Below, one piece after another: positions 17,381 to 25,471 of a stretch of DNA of 64,000 nt; position 1 is the first letter of the stretch; each line of letters begins with the position of its first letter. Source of the stretch: Allosaccharopolyspora coralli (GTDB lineage Bacteria > Actinomycetota > Actinomycetes > Mycobacteriales > Pseudonocardiaceae). The DNA is taken from assembly GCF_009664835.1 (NCBI RefSeq), contig NZ_CP045929.1, forward strand, positions 3,038,001 to 3,102,000. The letters run 5' to 3'. The translations under genes and the position numbers were made by a program. The notes under the pieces are model-generated. The model was not told the DNA's origin. It saw only the letters and a list, made by a program, of their open reading frames with translations, and searched no databases.

Positions 17381-18301
17381 TCATGCTTCGGTGCGCCGGG
17401 GAAACGCGTCCACTCTGCCAAGTTGAGCAGGAACGTCCGACCCGAGCCGCTCGCCGATCCAGCGGCCCGTCTCCGCGAGGCGAGCCAGGTCGAGCCCGGT
17501 GCGCACGCCTGTCCCGGCGAGCAGATACTCGAGGTCTTCGGTGGCGATGTTGCCCGTCGCTCCCGGCGCGAACGGGCATCCGCCGATGCCGCCGATACTG
17601 GCATCGAGCCAGGAAACACCGGCCTGTAACGCCGCGACGGCGTTCGCGTAACCGGTGTTGCGTGTGTTGTGAAAGTGACACCGAAGCGGAAGGTCCCCGG
17701 TGGCCTCCCGCAGCCGCCCGAGCAGATCGGTGACCTGTGACGGGACTCCGACCCCGATGGTGTCGGCCACCGCGATCTCGGCAGGCCCCGAATCGGCGAT
17801 GCGACGCGCGAGCTCCGCGACACGCCGTGGACCGACCTCGCCCTCGAAGGGACAGCCGAAGGCGGCGGCGACGGTCACGCTCGCGGGTAGTCCGGCCTGA
17901 TGCGCCCGAGCGACGATATCGCCGCACACCGCCACACCCTCCTCCACGGTGGTGCCCTGGTTCCGGCGCCCAAACGTGTCCGTGGCGACCGTGACCGCGT
18001 TCACCTCGTCGACCCCAGCGTCCCGGGCACGTTCGAATCCGCGGGCGTTGAGCACGAGACCGATGTAGGAGACGTCGTCGCGCCGCGGGACCTTCGACAT
18101 CACGGCCTCGGCGTCGGCCATCTGCGGGACGCGGTCCGGATGAACGAAGGCGGTCGCCTCCACCCGTCGCACTCCCGCGGCGACAGCCCGCTCGATGAAT
18201 TCGACCTTGGTCTCCGTCGCGAGGAGAGTGGCCTCGTTCTGCAGACCGTCCCTAGGCCCGACCTCGACCGTTCCGGCATACGAAAAAAACTCCGTCGACA
18301 T
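17381..18301 (-). CDS. Hydroxymethylglutaryl-CoA lyase family enzyme
   Basis: 306 residues of the DRE-TIM metallolyase family. EVGPRDGLQNE holds the metal-binding arginine/aspartate, HFHNTRNTGYAN the metal histidines, and GIGGCPFAPGATGN the signature loop with the catalytic cysteine. HMG-CoA lyases split (S)-HMG-CoA into acetyl-CoA and acetoacetate; relatives may act on other 3-hydroxy-acyl-CoAs. Divergent from a GntR gene that heads an operon with a CoA transferase and a symporter, so a substrate delivered by those genes is likely. The ATG at 18301 has GGGAG 6 bases upstream; a GTG at 18325 lies in the operator. Confidence 0.9.
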   Translation of the reverse strand: MSTEFFSYAGTVEVGPRDGLQNEATLLATETKVEFIERAVAAGVRRVEATAFVHPDRVPQMADAEAVMSKVPRRDDVSYIGLVLNARGFERARDAGVDEVNAVTVATDTFGRRNQGTTVEEGVAVCGDIVARAHQAGLPASVTVAAAFGCPFEGEVGPRRVAELARRIADSGPAEIAVADTIGVGVPSQVTDLLGRLREATGDLPLRCHFHNTRNTGYANAVAALQAGVSWLDASIGGIGGCPFAPGATGNIATEDLEYLLAGTGVRTGLDLARLAETGRWIGERLGSDVPAQLGRVDAFPRRTEA

Positions 18302-18313
18302 TGCCCACTCCCC

Positions 18314-18416
18314 GATTCTGTACACAATCTGGCCACGAGCGAATGGTTCACCCGCACTCTTCTAATGTCGAGCCCTTGTTCACCGCACGCAGCCGCGCTA
18401 CTTTGTACACAATCTC
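18314..18416. promoter_or_regulatory. Divergent control region with two TGTACA operators for the GntR regulator
   Basis: GATTCTGTACACAATC (18314-18329) is a palindrome broken by one central-flank pair. The related block TTTGTACACAATCT lies at 18402-18415. Both share TGTACACAATCT, and both sit in the intergenic region between the lyase gene (minus) and the GntR gene (plus). Short palindromes of this kind are usual FadR/FCD-type GntR operators. The second site lies just ahead of the GntR start, suggesting autoregulation. Confidence 0.65.
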
Positions 18417-18429
18417 GTGGAGGTGATCG

Positions 18430-19098
18430 GTGTCACACGCGTCGGCTCGGGCCTACGAGGGGCTGCGGAAACACATTCTGACTGGCGTCCACCCGGCGGG
18501 CGCACGGCTGCGGGAAGAACAACTCGCGGAGACACTGGGGCTGAGCCGTACGCCCGTACGGGAAGCGTTGCGCAGACTCGAGGCCGACGGTCTGGTGCAG
18601 ATGACCCCGCATCGGGGTGCCCAGGTCACGACATGGAGCACCGAGGACTTCGACGAGATCTTCGAGTTGCGCACCCTGCTCGAGGGGCATGCCGCGCTCA
18701 AGGCCGCGACCCGCGGTGACGTCGACGTGTCCGGGTTGCGCTCGCTGTGCGAGGCCATGGAACAACGGCTCGATGCGCTCGACGACCGTGCCTACGAGGA
18801 CATCACCCGGCTGAACCTGGAGTTCCATCGGTCCCTGCACCGGGCGGCGGGGGAACGCCTGCTGCCGGACCTCGTGTCCCGAGTGATCGAGGTTCCGTTG
18901 GTACGCCGCACGTTCGACCAGTACAGCGCAGCGGAGCTGCAGCGCAGTTTCACCCAGCATCGCGAACTGGTGGAGGCGCTGAACGCAGGTGACGGGCAGT
19001 GGGCCCAGGCGGTGATGCACGCCCATATCCGGGCAGCCAGGACGGCGCTGCTGCGCGCTGCAGGTCGGTTCGACGAGGAAGGGGAACCCACGCCGTGA
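18430..19098 (+). CDS. GntR family regulator, FCD/FadR subfamily
   Basis: 222 residues. The N-terminal winged helix (about 5-75) includes LREEQLAETLGLSRTPVREA followed by LRRLEADGLV, the GntR signature. The C-terminal FCD domain (about 80-205) contains NLEFHRSLHRAAGE and QHRELVEALNAGD, which supply the usual metal and ligand residues. GTG start; the TGA overlaps the GTG of the next gene (GTGA). Likely a repressor of its own operon and the divergent lyase, released by the CoA-ester or acid substrate. Confidence 0.9.
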   Translation: MSHASARAYEGLRKHILTGVHPAGARLREEQLAETLGLSRTPVREALRRLEADGLVQMTPHRGAQVTTWSTEDFDEIFELRTLLEGHAALKAATRGDVDVSGLRSLCEAMEQRLDALDDRAYEDITRLNLEFHRSLHRAAGERLLPDLVSRVIEVPLVRRTFDQYSAAELQRSFTQHRELVEALNAGDGQWAQAVMHAHIRAARTALLRAAGRFDEEGEPTP

Positions 19099-20363
19099 AC
19101 GAGGACAGCTCCACCGGGCTCGTCGCGGACACCCACGCCGCGAACGGTCCCGGTTCCGACGACACCACAGTGGACGGACCCTTGACGGACGTCCGGGTAC
19201 TCGAACTCGGGTCGCTGATCGCAGGACCGTTCTGCGGGCACGTGCTCGCGGATTTCGGGGCGGACGTCATCAAGGTCGAGGATCCCTCGACCGGTGACCC
19301 GATGCGCCACTGGAGTCAGGACCGTCCGGGCGGAACGTCGCTGTCCTTCCCGATCATCGCCCGAAACAAGAAGTCGGTCACCTGCGACCTCCGCACCGAA
19401 GAGGGGCAACGCATCCTGCGGGACCTCGCGCTGAGTTCGGACGTGCTCGTGGAGAACTTCCGGCCGGGAACACTGGAGCGCTGGGGCCTGGGCTTCGACG
19501 AGCTGCAGCGGATCAACCCGCGCCTGATCCTGGTCCGGGTGACCGGCTACGGCCAGGACGGTCCCTACGCACAGCGGGCCGGATACGGTTCGATCGGTGA
19601 GGCCATGGGCGGAATCCGTGCCGTGACCGGAGAGCCCGACCGTCCGTCGAGCAGGGTCGGGGTCTCGCTCGGGGACTCGTTGGCAGGGACGTTCTCCGCG
19701 CTCGGCACGGTCATGGCGTTGCACGCCCGCACGCGCACCGGGCGCGGCCAGGTCGTCGACACCGCGATCTACGAATCGGTGCTGGCCCTCATGGAATCGC
19801 TGCTGCCGGAATGGGCGATCGCGGGCCGGCGCCGTGAACGGACCGGCTCGATCCTGCCCAAGATCGCACCGAGCAACACGTACCCGACCGCCGACGGCGC
19901 GGAGATCCTCATCGGCGCCAACCAGGACACGGTGTTCGCCCGGTTGTGTGCGCTGATGGGCGTGCCCGGGCTCGCCGACGACGAGCGCTACGCCACGCAC
20001 ACGGCGCGAGGGGAACGGCAGCAGGAACTCGACGAGTACATCGGACTGTGGACCCGCGCGTTCGATTCGGCGGATCTGCTGGACAAGCTGCACGAGGCCG
20101 GTGTTCCCGCAGGGCGGGTGTACCAGGCCGAAGACATGCTCGCGGACCCGCACTTCGCGGCGCGGCAGGCGATCGTGCGCCTCATGCATCCGGATCTGGG
20201 CGAGTTCCCGATGCAGAACGTGGTGCCACGCATGGGGCACACCCCCGGCGCGGTGCGCACCGTTGGCCCGCGGCTGGGCGAGCACAACCGGGAGGTGTAT
20301 CAGGGCCTGCTGAACGTCGACGAGGACCAGTACGAGCAGTGGCGCGCCCAGCGGGTCGTCTGA
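19095..20363 (+). CDS. CaiB/BaiF family CoA transferase
   Basis: 422-residue class III CoA transferase. LELGSLIAGPFCGHVLADFG and ADVIKVEDP mark the N-terminus, NKKSVTCDLRTEEGQ and ENFRPGTLERWGL follow, and the aspartate in SLGDSLAGTFSALG is the expected catalytic acyl-CoA carrier. Such enzymes move CoA between a donor acyl-CoA and an acid. Its operon with an organic-anion symporter and the divergent lyase suggests it activates the imported acid. GTG start at 19095 overlaps the GntR stop. Confidence 0.9.
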   Translation: MNEDSSTGLVADTHAANGPGSDDTTVDGPLTDVRVLELGSLIAGPFCGHVLADFGADVIKVEDPSTGDPMRHWSQDRPGGTSLSFPIIARNKKSVTCDLRTEEGQRILRDLALSSDVLVENFRPGTLERWGLGFDELQRINPRLILVRVTGYGQDGPYAQRAGYGSIGEAMGGIRAVTGEPDRPSSRVGVSLGDSLAGTFSALGTVMALHARTRTGRGQVVDTAIYESVLALMESLLPEWAIAGRRRERTGSILPKIAPSNTYPTADGAEILIGANQDTVFARLCALMGVPGLADDERYATHTARGERQQELDEYIGLWTRAFDSADLLDKLHEAGVPAGRVYQAEDMLADPHFAARQAIVRLMHPDLGEFPMQNVVPRMGHTPGAVRTVGPRLGEHNREVYQGLLNVDEDQYEQWRAQRVV

Positions 20364-20444
20364 ACAACTCCGTGTGCGGTTGCCCGCGCCGTCCGCACCG
20401 AAGCGAACGATTCGAGAGTCGCGCCCCGCGCCGAGGAGACCGAC

Positions 20445-20768
20445 ATGAAACGGCAAGCACCCGAACGTCCGTACCGCGAACCGATCCGCAGCCCGTGGGT
20501 GTGGGTCGTCATGGGCTTCATCGTCCTGGCGGGCGTGCCCTTCTACTTTCCACAGGGGACTGTCCATCCGGTGCTGTTCGGCCTGCCGTACTGGATGGTG
20601 GTCTCCGTCGTGTTCGCGGTGTTGTTCTCCGGATTCGTCAGCTGGCTGTGCCGGAACTGGTGGAACATCGCCGAACCCGAGGAACAGCGGACCGGCTCGG
20701 TGGAACCGCGTGACGACACCGGCACGGACACCGCGCGGGCACGCCACGACCAGGACGGTGCGGCATGA
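20445..20768 (+). CDS. Small membrane protein paired with SSS symporter
   Basis: 107 residues with two hydrophobic segments (VWVVMGFIVLAGVPFYF and PYWMVVSVVFAVLFSGFVSW) and a charged, Asp/Arg-rich tail. It resembles the short two-TM subunits often encoded just ahead of sodium:solute symporters. The ATG follows GAGGAGACCGAC. Its TGA overlaps the ATG of the symporter gene (ATGA), so the two are made together. No enzymatic motif. Confidence 0.75.
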   Translation: MKRQAPERPYREPIRSPWVWVVMGFIVLAGVPFYFPQGTVHPVLFGLPYWMVVSVVFAVLFSGFVSWLCRNWWNIAEPEEQRTGSVEPRDDTGTDTARARHDQDGAA

Positions 20769-22285
20769 ACAATCTGAGTTTCGGCGGTGCCAGCGGGATC
20801 ATGGTCCTGGTCGCCTACGCGGTGATGATGCTGGTGATCGGGTACTTCGCAGGGCGCAAGCAACCCAACGTGCGCCAGAGCGTGCGAAGTTACTACCTCG
20901 CCGGGCAGGGCCTGGGATTCGTCGCGCTGTTCTTCACGCTCTACGCCACCCAGTACAGCGGGAATTCCGTTGTGGGGTACGCCCCGGAGGCCTACCGTTC
21001 GGGCTTCGTGTGGTGGCAGTCGGTCCCGTTCATGACGGCAGCCATCGCCGCGTACCTGCTGTTCGCCCCTCGCCTGTACGTGATCGCCAAGCGCGAGTCG
21101 TTCGTGACCCCGACGGACTGGGTGCGGTACCGGTTCCGGTCCACGCCGGTGAACCTGCTGGTGGCCGCCTTGATGTTGTGGGGTCTGAGCAACTACCTGC
21201 TCGAACAGCTCGTCGCGATGGGGCAGGGGATCTCCGGACTCACCGGGGACACCGTGCCGTATCAGATCGGTGTGGTGGCCTTCGTGCTCGTCATGCTCGT
21301 CTACTCGTGGATGGGCGGGATGCGTGCGGTCGCGCTCACCGACGTCATGCAAGGAATCGCGCTGCTGGTGGGCGTGGTGGTGTTGCTCGCGGGGGCGCTG
21401 TACCTCGCAGGCGGAGACCTGGGGGACGTGACGCGCTATCTCATCGCGAACGAGCCCGACAAGGTCCAGGTTCCGGTGACGACCGACTCGGTGGACTGGC
21501 TTTCCATGATCATCATGATCGGGCTGGGAGCAGCGGTCTACCCCCATGCGATCCAGCGAATCTACGCCGCGCGCGACGAACGCACACTCAAACGTTCGCT
21601 GGCGATCATGGCCTGGATGCCGCTGGTCACCACCGGGGTGGTGTTCCTGGTCGGCATCATCGGCCTGCGGTTGTTCCCGGGGCTGTCCACGGACGCCTCG
21701 GAGCAGCTCGTCGGCGTCATCGCCAACGAGGTGGCCGGCATCAACCTGTTCTTCTACGCCACGATGATCCTGCTGTTCGGCGGTGTCATCGCGGCTATCG
21801 TGTCGACAGCCGACTCGGCGCTGCTGAGCTTCTCCTCGATCGTCTCGCGCGACCTCTACGCCCGGCACATCAGTCCGCGAGCCTCCGAGGCCCGGCAGGT
21901 ACTCGTCGGCAAGATCGCAGGCGTGGTCGCGATCGCGATCCTGCTGGTCGTCGCCTGGAATCCACCGGCCACGCTGTACAACATCTTCGTGCTGAAGTTC
22001 GAACTGATCGTGCAACTCGCGCCGGTGTTCATGCTCGGCCTGTACTGGAACCGGCTCTCGGCCGCGCCCGTGTTCTGGGGGATGCTCGCCGGAGCGCTCG
22101 TCGCCGGCGGCATGACCGTGGCCGGTGTGGACGACCTCTACGGAGTGCCCGGCGGACTGGTCGGTCTTGCCCTGAACGTGGTGATCTGTGTGGTCGGCTC
22201 ACTGCTGGCGCCGGACAGTACGCGTACTCCGGAGCCGCCACGGACGCGCAGGGCGGAAACGGAGGTGTCGAGCGCGGCGAGCTGA
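20765..22285 (+). CDS. Sodium:solute symporter (SSS family)
   Basis: 506 residues with about 13 membrane segments. Signatures include SYYLAGQGLGFVALFFTLYA, TQYSGNSVVG and a central DYL/GGM region (VYSWMGGMRAVALTDVMQG). Members import sugars, pantothenate, proline or carboxylates with Na+. The operon partners (CoA transferase, HMG-CoA-lyase-like enzyme) point to a carboxylate. The stop TGA is at the left edge of a family 1 repeat. Confidence 0.9.
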   Translation: MNNLSFGGASGIMVLVAYAVMMLVIGYFAGRKQPNVRQSVRSYYLAGQGLGFVALFFTLYATQYSGNSVVGYAPEAYRSGFVWWQSVPFMTAAIAAYLLFAPRLYVIAKRESFVTPTDWVRYRFRSTPVNLLVAALMLWGLSNYLLEQLVAMGQGISGLTGDTVPYQIGVVAFVLVMLVYSWMGGMRAVALTDVMQGIALLVGVVVLLAGALYLAGGDLGDVTRYLIANEPDKVQVPVTTDSVDWLSMIIMIGLGAAVYPHAIQRIYAARDERTLKRSLAIMAWMPLVTTGVVFLVGIIGLRLFPGLSTDASEQLVGVIANEVAGINLFFYATMILLFGGVIAAIVSTADSALLSFSSIVSRDLYARHISPRASEARQVLVGKIAGVVAIAILLVVAWNPPATLYNIFVLKFELIVQLAPVFMLGLYWNRLSAAPVFWGMLAGALVAGGMTVAGVDDLYGVPGGLVGLALNVVICVVGSLLAPDSTRTPEPPRTRRAETEVSSAAS

Positions 22286-22354
22286 CGACGAGCGCGGTGC
22301 GAACTGGGGCGGCGGTGCTGGACCACCTACCCACGTTCTCACACGCCGACTCAG
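22283..22354. repeat. Family 1 intergenic palindromic element, copy B (short form)
   Basis: Fills the gap between the convergent symporter and copZ genes. Contains GCGAACTGGGGCGGCGGT then GGACCACCTACCCACGTTCTC, as in the other copies. Its right end CGACTCAG supplies the TGA stop of copZ on the minus strand (22351-22353). Confidence 0.75.
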
Positions 22355-22560
22355 GCGTCGGCGAGCGCGAAGCCGGCCTCGTCCACGGCCGACCGGACGG
22401 CCCGCTCGGACACGTCTTGACTGCTCACGACGGTGAGCGCGCCCGTGGGCAGGTCGACCTGGACGTCGGTGACGCCGTCGATCTCGCTTACTTCCTCGGT
22501 CACGGACATGACGCAGTGCTGACAGGTCATGCCCGTCACGGTGTAGCGCGACTCGGCCAT
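22351..22560 (-). CDS. copZ: Heavy-metal-binding copper chaperone
   Basis: 69-residue ferredoxin-like HMA domain. GMTCQHCVMSV is the Cu(I)-binding CxxC loop. CopZ proteins deliver copper to P-type ATPases or to the CsoR sensor. It lies 66 bases downstream of csoR on the same strand, so the pair is probably one copper-responsive unit. No CopA ATPase is present in the window. Confidence 0.9.
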   Translation of the reverse strand: MAESRYTVTGMTCQHCVMSVTEEVSEIDGVTDVQVDLPTGALTVVSSQDVSERAVRSAVDEAGFALADA

Positions 22561-22626
22561 TCTCGAGGCACCTCCGTGCTCATTCGGGGTTGTCAGGTGC
22601 TGTTCAGGGGCTGTTCCACCTGCACC

Positions 22627-22908
22627 TCAGGAACGCACGAGGCGCGCGATCGCGGCGCTGGCTTCCCGTACCTTCTCGTCCGCTTCCTCGCCGCCCTCGG
22701 CGACCGCCTGGGCGACGCAGTGCTTGAGGTGCTCGTCGAGCAGCCCCAGCGACACCGCCTGCAGGCCCTTCGTGGTGGCCGAGACCTGAGTGAGGACGTC
22801 GATGCAGTACTGGTCTTCCTCGATCATCTTGGCCAGACCACGAACCTGACCTTCGATGCGCCGCAGGCGTTTGAGGTAGGCGTCCTTGTCCTCCGTGTAT
22901 CCATGCAC
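22627..22908 (-). CDS. csoR: Copper-sensing repressor CsoR
   Basis: 93 residues, all-helical. DAYLKRLRRIEGQVRGLAKM is the family N-terminus. The Cu(I) triad is visible as the cysteine in EEDQYCIDVL and the histidine and cysteine in LDEHLKHCVAQ (C-H-C). CsoR represses copper genes and leaves DNA when it binds Cu(I). GTG at 22908 chosen because the conserved protein begins there; an ATG at 22926 falls inside the operator-like palindrome. Confidence 0.9.
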   Translation of the reverse strand: MHGYTEDKDAYLKRLRRIEGQVRGLAKMIEEDQYCIDVLTQVSATTKGLQAVSLGLLDEHLKHCVAQAVAEGGEEADEKVREASAAIARLVRS

Positions 22909-22917
22909 ACCACCAAT

Positions 22918-22934
22918 GTACCTCATGGGGGTAC
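22918..22934. promoter_or_regulatory. CsoR-type operator candidate
   Basis: GTACCTCATGGGGGTAC is a palindrome with 5-base arms (GTACC/GGTAC) and a G-run, followed by CGGGTAT. It lies 10 bases ahead of the csoR start, the usual place for autoregulation by CsoR, whose sites are GC-tract palindromes of this type. Confidence 0.55.
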
Positions 22935-22949
22935 GGGTATATTCGTTGG

Positions 22950-23234
22950 TCAGAAGTCCTGGTCGGACTCGGTCGCGGTGTGCAGCCGTCGCAGGTGCAG
23001 GTGTCTGCTCAGCCGGATCGCCGGGCGCAGAGCCAGCTCCACGCTGCCGAGCAGGAAGCACCAGGTGCCGGCCGTGGTCGTGCTCTCGGAGAAGAACAGA
23101 ACGCTGCCCACGATGAACCACACCGCGATGAGCAGGTCGTTGACGATGCTCGCCACCTCGTACCGGTACCGGATCACGAGTTCCTCGTGCCCCAGTCGCA
23201 GTACCAGCGGCGACGATCCGGACCGCTCACTCAT
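22950..23234 (-). CDS. YrhK-domain small membrane protein
   Basis: 94 residues. LGHEELVIRYRYEVASIVND followed by LLIAVWFIVGSVLFF and GTWCFLLGSVELALRPAIR matches the YrhK domain, with two transmembrane helices. Function unknown in any organism I can name. ATG at 23234 follows GAGGAGG. It precedes csoR on the same strand by 41 bases, across the CsoR operator, so the two may be separately controlled. Confidence 0.82.
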   Translation of the reverse strand: MSERSGSSPLVLRLGHEELVIRYRYEVASIVNDLLIAVWFIVGSVLFFSESTTTAGTWCFLLGSVELALRPAIRLSRHLHLRRLHTATESDQDF

Positions 23235-23340
23235 GATCGTGCCTCCTCACAGCCTTGTACCCCACAAAGGCAACACCCGAAGTCTGGACCGGCGGCGCGC
23301 CGAAACCCGACTTACCGTGTCCTGACGGGAGACGGGGCGC

Positions 23341-24573
23341 GTGGGGATCGGGGGCAACGTGAGCACACATGGACTCGAGAAGCGTTCGTGGCGCGCGGGA
23401 CTCGCGGCACTTTTTGCCGGAACGATGCTCGTCGGGTGTACCGGTCTCCCCGGGACCGACGACCCGCCGCCTCCGCCGACTCCGCCGGAGGTCACGACCA
23501 CACCCGGTGCGGGCGCGGTGAACGTGAGCCCGGCGAAGCCGGTGTCGTTGGACGTGGCCGAGGGCACGCTCGAGCAGGTGGCACTGACCAGTTCGGACGG
23601 AACTCCGGTGCGCGGCGTGATGTCTCAGGACTCCCGGAACTGGCGGCCGCTGGAACCGCTGGCTTTCGACGAGACCTACACCTGGTCCGGCATGTCGCAC
23701 GGCGAGCGCGGCACCAAGACCCCGGTGCAAGGCGAGTTTCGCACCGCTGCGCCCGCCGAACTGCGGGACGCCTCCACCAACATCGGCGACGGGCAGACTG
23801 TCGGGGTCGCCGCGCCGATCATCATCACCTTCGACGGGACCGTGCAAGACAGGGCCGCGGTGGAGTCCCGGCTGTCGATCTGGATGTCGAACCCGACCGA
23901 GGGCTCGTGGGCCTGGCTTCCCGACACTTCGGAGGGCTCGCGGGTGCATTGGCGCCCGAAGGAGTACTGGCCGGAGAACACCCAGGTCAAAGTCAGCGCC
24001 CCGCTGTACGGCGTGGACTACGGCAACGGTGTCTACGGCAAGGAGTCGGTGACGCTCGACTTCACCATCGGCCGCGCCCAGGTCACGAAGGCCGACACGC
24101 AGAGTCACGAGCTCGTGGTCATGCGCGGCGATCAGGAAGTCGCACGCTACCCCGCCAGCTACGGGCTGGACTCCGTGCTCTCCCGCAACACCCGCTCCGG
24201 CATCCACGTGGTCATGGGTAAGTCGGAGGTGCAGCGGATGATCAGTGAACGGTGGGGCTACGACGAGGTGCACCCGTGGGCGGTGCGGATCTCCAACAAC
24301 GGCGAGTTCATCCACACCAACGCGGGCAGCGTCGGATCGCAAGGCTCCACGAACGTCTCGCACGGCTGCATCAACCTGTCGACGACCAACGGCAAGGAGT
24401 ACTTCGACATGGCGATGTACGGCGACCCGGTCGAGGTCACCGGCTCCGACGTGCAGCTGTCCTCCGACGACGGCGACATCTACGACTGGACGATTCCCTG
24501 GGAGGAGTGGCAGACGATGTCGGCGCTGCACCAGGCGACCATCGCACCGGACGCGCAGCCCGCACCGCGCTGA
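23341..24573 (+). CDS. L,D-transpeptidase lipoprotein
   Basis: 410 residues. The signal peptide ends in the lipobox MLVGC (C33), followed by a Pro/Thr linker. Two Ig-like domains (about 60-230) precede the YkuD catalytic domain; the active site SHGCINLS places the nucleophile at C343 with the histidine two residues earlier. This is the LdtMt2-type layout, which makes 3-3 peptidoglycan cross-links outside the membrane and is carbapenem-sensitive. GTG at 23341; a GTG at 23359 with GGGGG upstream is an alternative start that leaves the mature protein unchanged. The TGA stop belongs to the end of the adjoining repeat. Confidence 0.92.
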   Translation: MGIGGNVSTHGLEKRSWRAGLAALFAGTMLVGCTGLPGTDDPPPPPTPPEVTTTPGAGAVNVSPAKPVSLDVAEGTLEQVALTSSDGTPVRGVMSQDSRNWRPLEPLAFDETYTWSGMSHGERGTKTPVQGEFRTAAPAELRDASTNIGDGQTVGVAAPIIITFDGTVQDRAAVESRLSIWMSNPTEGSWAWLPDTSEGSRVHWRPKEYWPENTQVKVSAPLYGVDYGNGVYGKESVTLDFTIGRAQVTKADTQSHELVVMRGDQEVARYPASYGLDSVLSRNTRSGIHVVMGKSEVQRMISERWGYDEVHPWAVRISNNGEFIHTNAGSVGSQGSTNVSHGCINLSTTNGKEYFDMAMYGDPVEVTGSDVQLSSDDGDIYDWTIPWEEWQTMSALHQATIAPDAQPAPR

Positions 24574-24787
24574 GAGTGCATTGTGGAACTGGCTTGTGTG
24601 CCCGTAGGGCACGGTCATACGTGCCTAGCCGGGGCACGGTGCGGGGCTCCGGCGTTTGGAGTTCGTGCCTCGCAAGGCAGGGGTTCTCGCCGCGTACGCG
24701 TGGTACTCAAGAGGACCCCAACGCCGCGAGGCACGAACTGGGGCGGCGGTACCCGACCACCCACCCAAGTTCCCAATCGCGCTCTGA
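24570..24787. repeat. Family 1 intergenic palindromic element, copy C (full length)
   Basis: 218 bases. Ends are inverted repeats: CTGAGAGTGCATTGTGGAAC on the left and, read on the minus strand, TCAGAGCGCGATTGGGAAC on the right. Inner pairings are GTGCCC-GTA-GGGCAC, then AGTTCGTGCCTCGC with GCGAGGCACGAACT, then GGGGTTCTC with GAGGACCCC, around GTAC...GTAC. The left end gives the TGA stop of the L,D-transpeptidase gene. The most complete copy in the window. Confidence 0.85.
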
Positions 24788-24793
24788 AGCGCG

Positions 24794-24840
24794 CGAGCGA
24801 TCGCTCGACAAACTGTGCCCCGCCGCTTCGGCGGGGCACA
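24794..24840. terminator. Bidirectional terminator hairpin
   Basis: TGTGCCCCGCCG-CTT-CGGCGGGGCACA (24814-24840) is a perfect 12-base-pair stem with a 3-base loop. A 14-base palindrome CGAGCGATCGCTCG lies at 24794-24807. Between two convergent genes and between a family 1 and a family 2 element. Confidence 0.75.
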
Positions 24841-24844
24841 GGCG

Positions 24845-25030
24845 TGTAGGGCACCCGCGCAGGGACACTGCGCCAGCAGTTCTCCGCCGCCGACGCACAC
24901 CAGCCACCCACGGGCTCTCATCTCGTGGGCGGCGAGGACGGAGTCACCGTGATGGAGACCGCTCCTCGATGTCGACGAACCCGCAGCCGGCCGCGAGACG
25001 AGGTTCCGCCACGCGACCACCCACGCGGAC
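24845..25030. repeat. Family 2 intergenic palindromic element, copy c
   Basis: Contains TAGGGCACCCGCGCAGGGA, ACTGCGCCAGCAGTTCTCCG, CTCATCTCGTGGGCGGCGAG, CTCGATGTCGACGAACCCGC, AGCCGGCCGCGAGACGAGG and TTCCGCCACGCGACCACCCA in the same order as copy d at 26.2 kb. CTCATCTCGTGGGC pairs with GCCGCGAGACGAG. Placed just downstream of the family 1 copy C, before the convergent CBS gene. Confidence 0.75.
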
Positions 25031-25039
25031 CCGTCGAAC

Positions 25040-25471
25040 TCAGCCCTGGGTGATGTAGTGCTCCATCTGCTCGCGGTGATGTTCGAGCGTGGAGATGCGG
25101 CTCTTGACGACGTCGCCGATGCTGACGATCCCGAGCAGCTCGCCGTCGGCGACGACGGGGACGTGCCGCACGCGCCGCTCGGTCATGAGCACCGTGAGGT
25201 CCTCGACCTCGTCCTCCGGCGTACAGGTGACGACGTCGGTCGTCATGATCTCGCCGACCGGCATCCCGAGCACTGCCGCGCCGTGTTCGGCGAGACGACG
25301 TACCACGTCGCGCTCGGAGACGATCCCGGCGAGGTCGGTGCCCTCCCCCGCCACCACCACCGCACCGATGTTGCGCTCGTCGAGCAACCGGAGCAGGCCC
25401 TCGACGGTCTCCTCCGGCCTGACGGTGGTCACCGTCGTCCCCTTGTTCGTCAACACGTCCGTGATCCGCAT
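25040..25471 (-). CDS. CBS-domain protein
   Basis: 143 residues made of two CBS motifs (about 5-60 and 72-130). The repeats DLAGIVSERDVVRRL and ELLGIVSIGDVVKSR are the paired nucleotide-binding signatures. Proteins of this size in actinobacteria bind adenosine nucleotides and are often stress-induced; no effector domain is attached. The ATG at 25471 follows GGAGG with an 8-base spacer; the GTG at 25480 would overlap the ribosome site. Confidence 0.88.
   Translation of the reverse strand: MRITDVLTNKGTTVTTVRPEETVEGLLRLLDERNIGAVVVAGEGTDLAGIVSERDVVRRLAEHGAAVLGMPVGEIMTTDVVTCTPEDEVEDLTVLMTERRVRHVPVVADGELLGIVSIGDVVKSRISTLEHHREQMEHYITQG

Noticed and set aside
20710-23325. Plus-strand open frame of 871 codons overlapping the symporter, copZ and csoR.
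   Set aside because: The symporter, HMA and CsoR signatures lie in other frames; this frame is an Arg-rich GC shadow.
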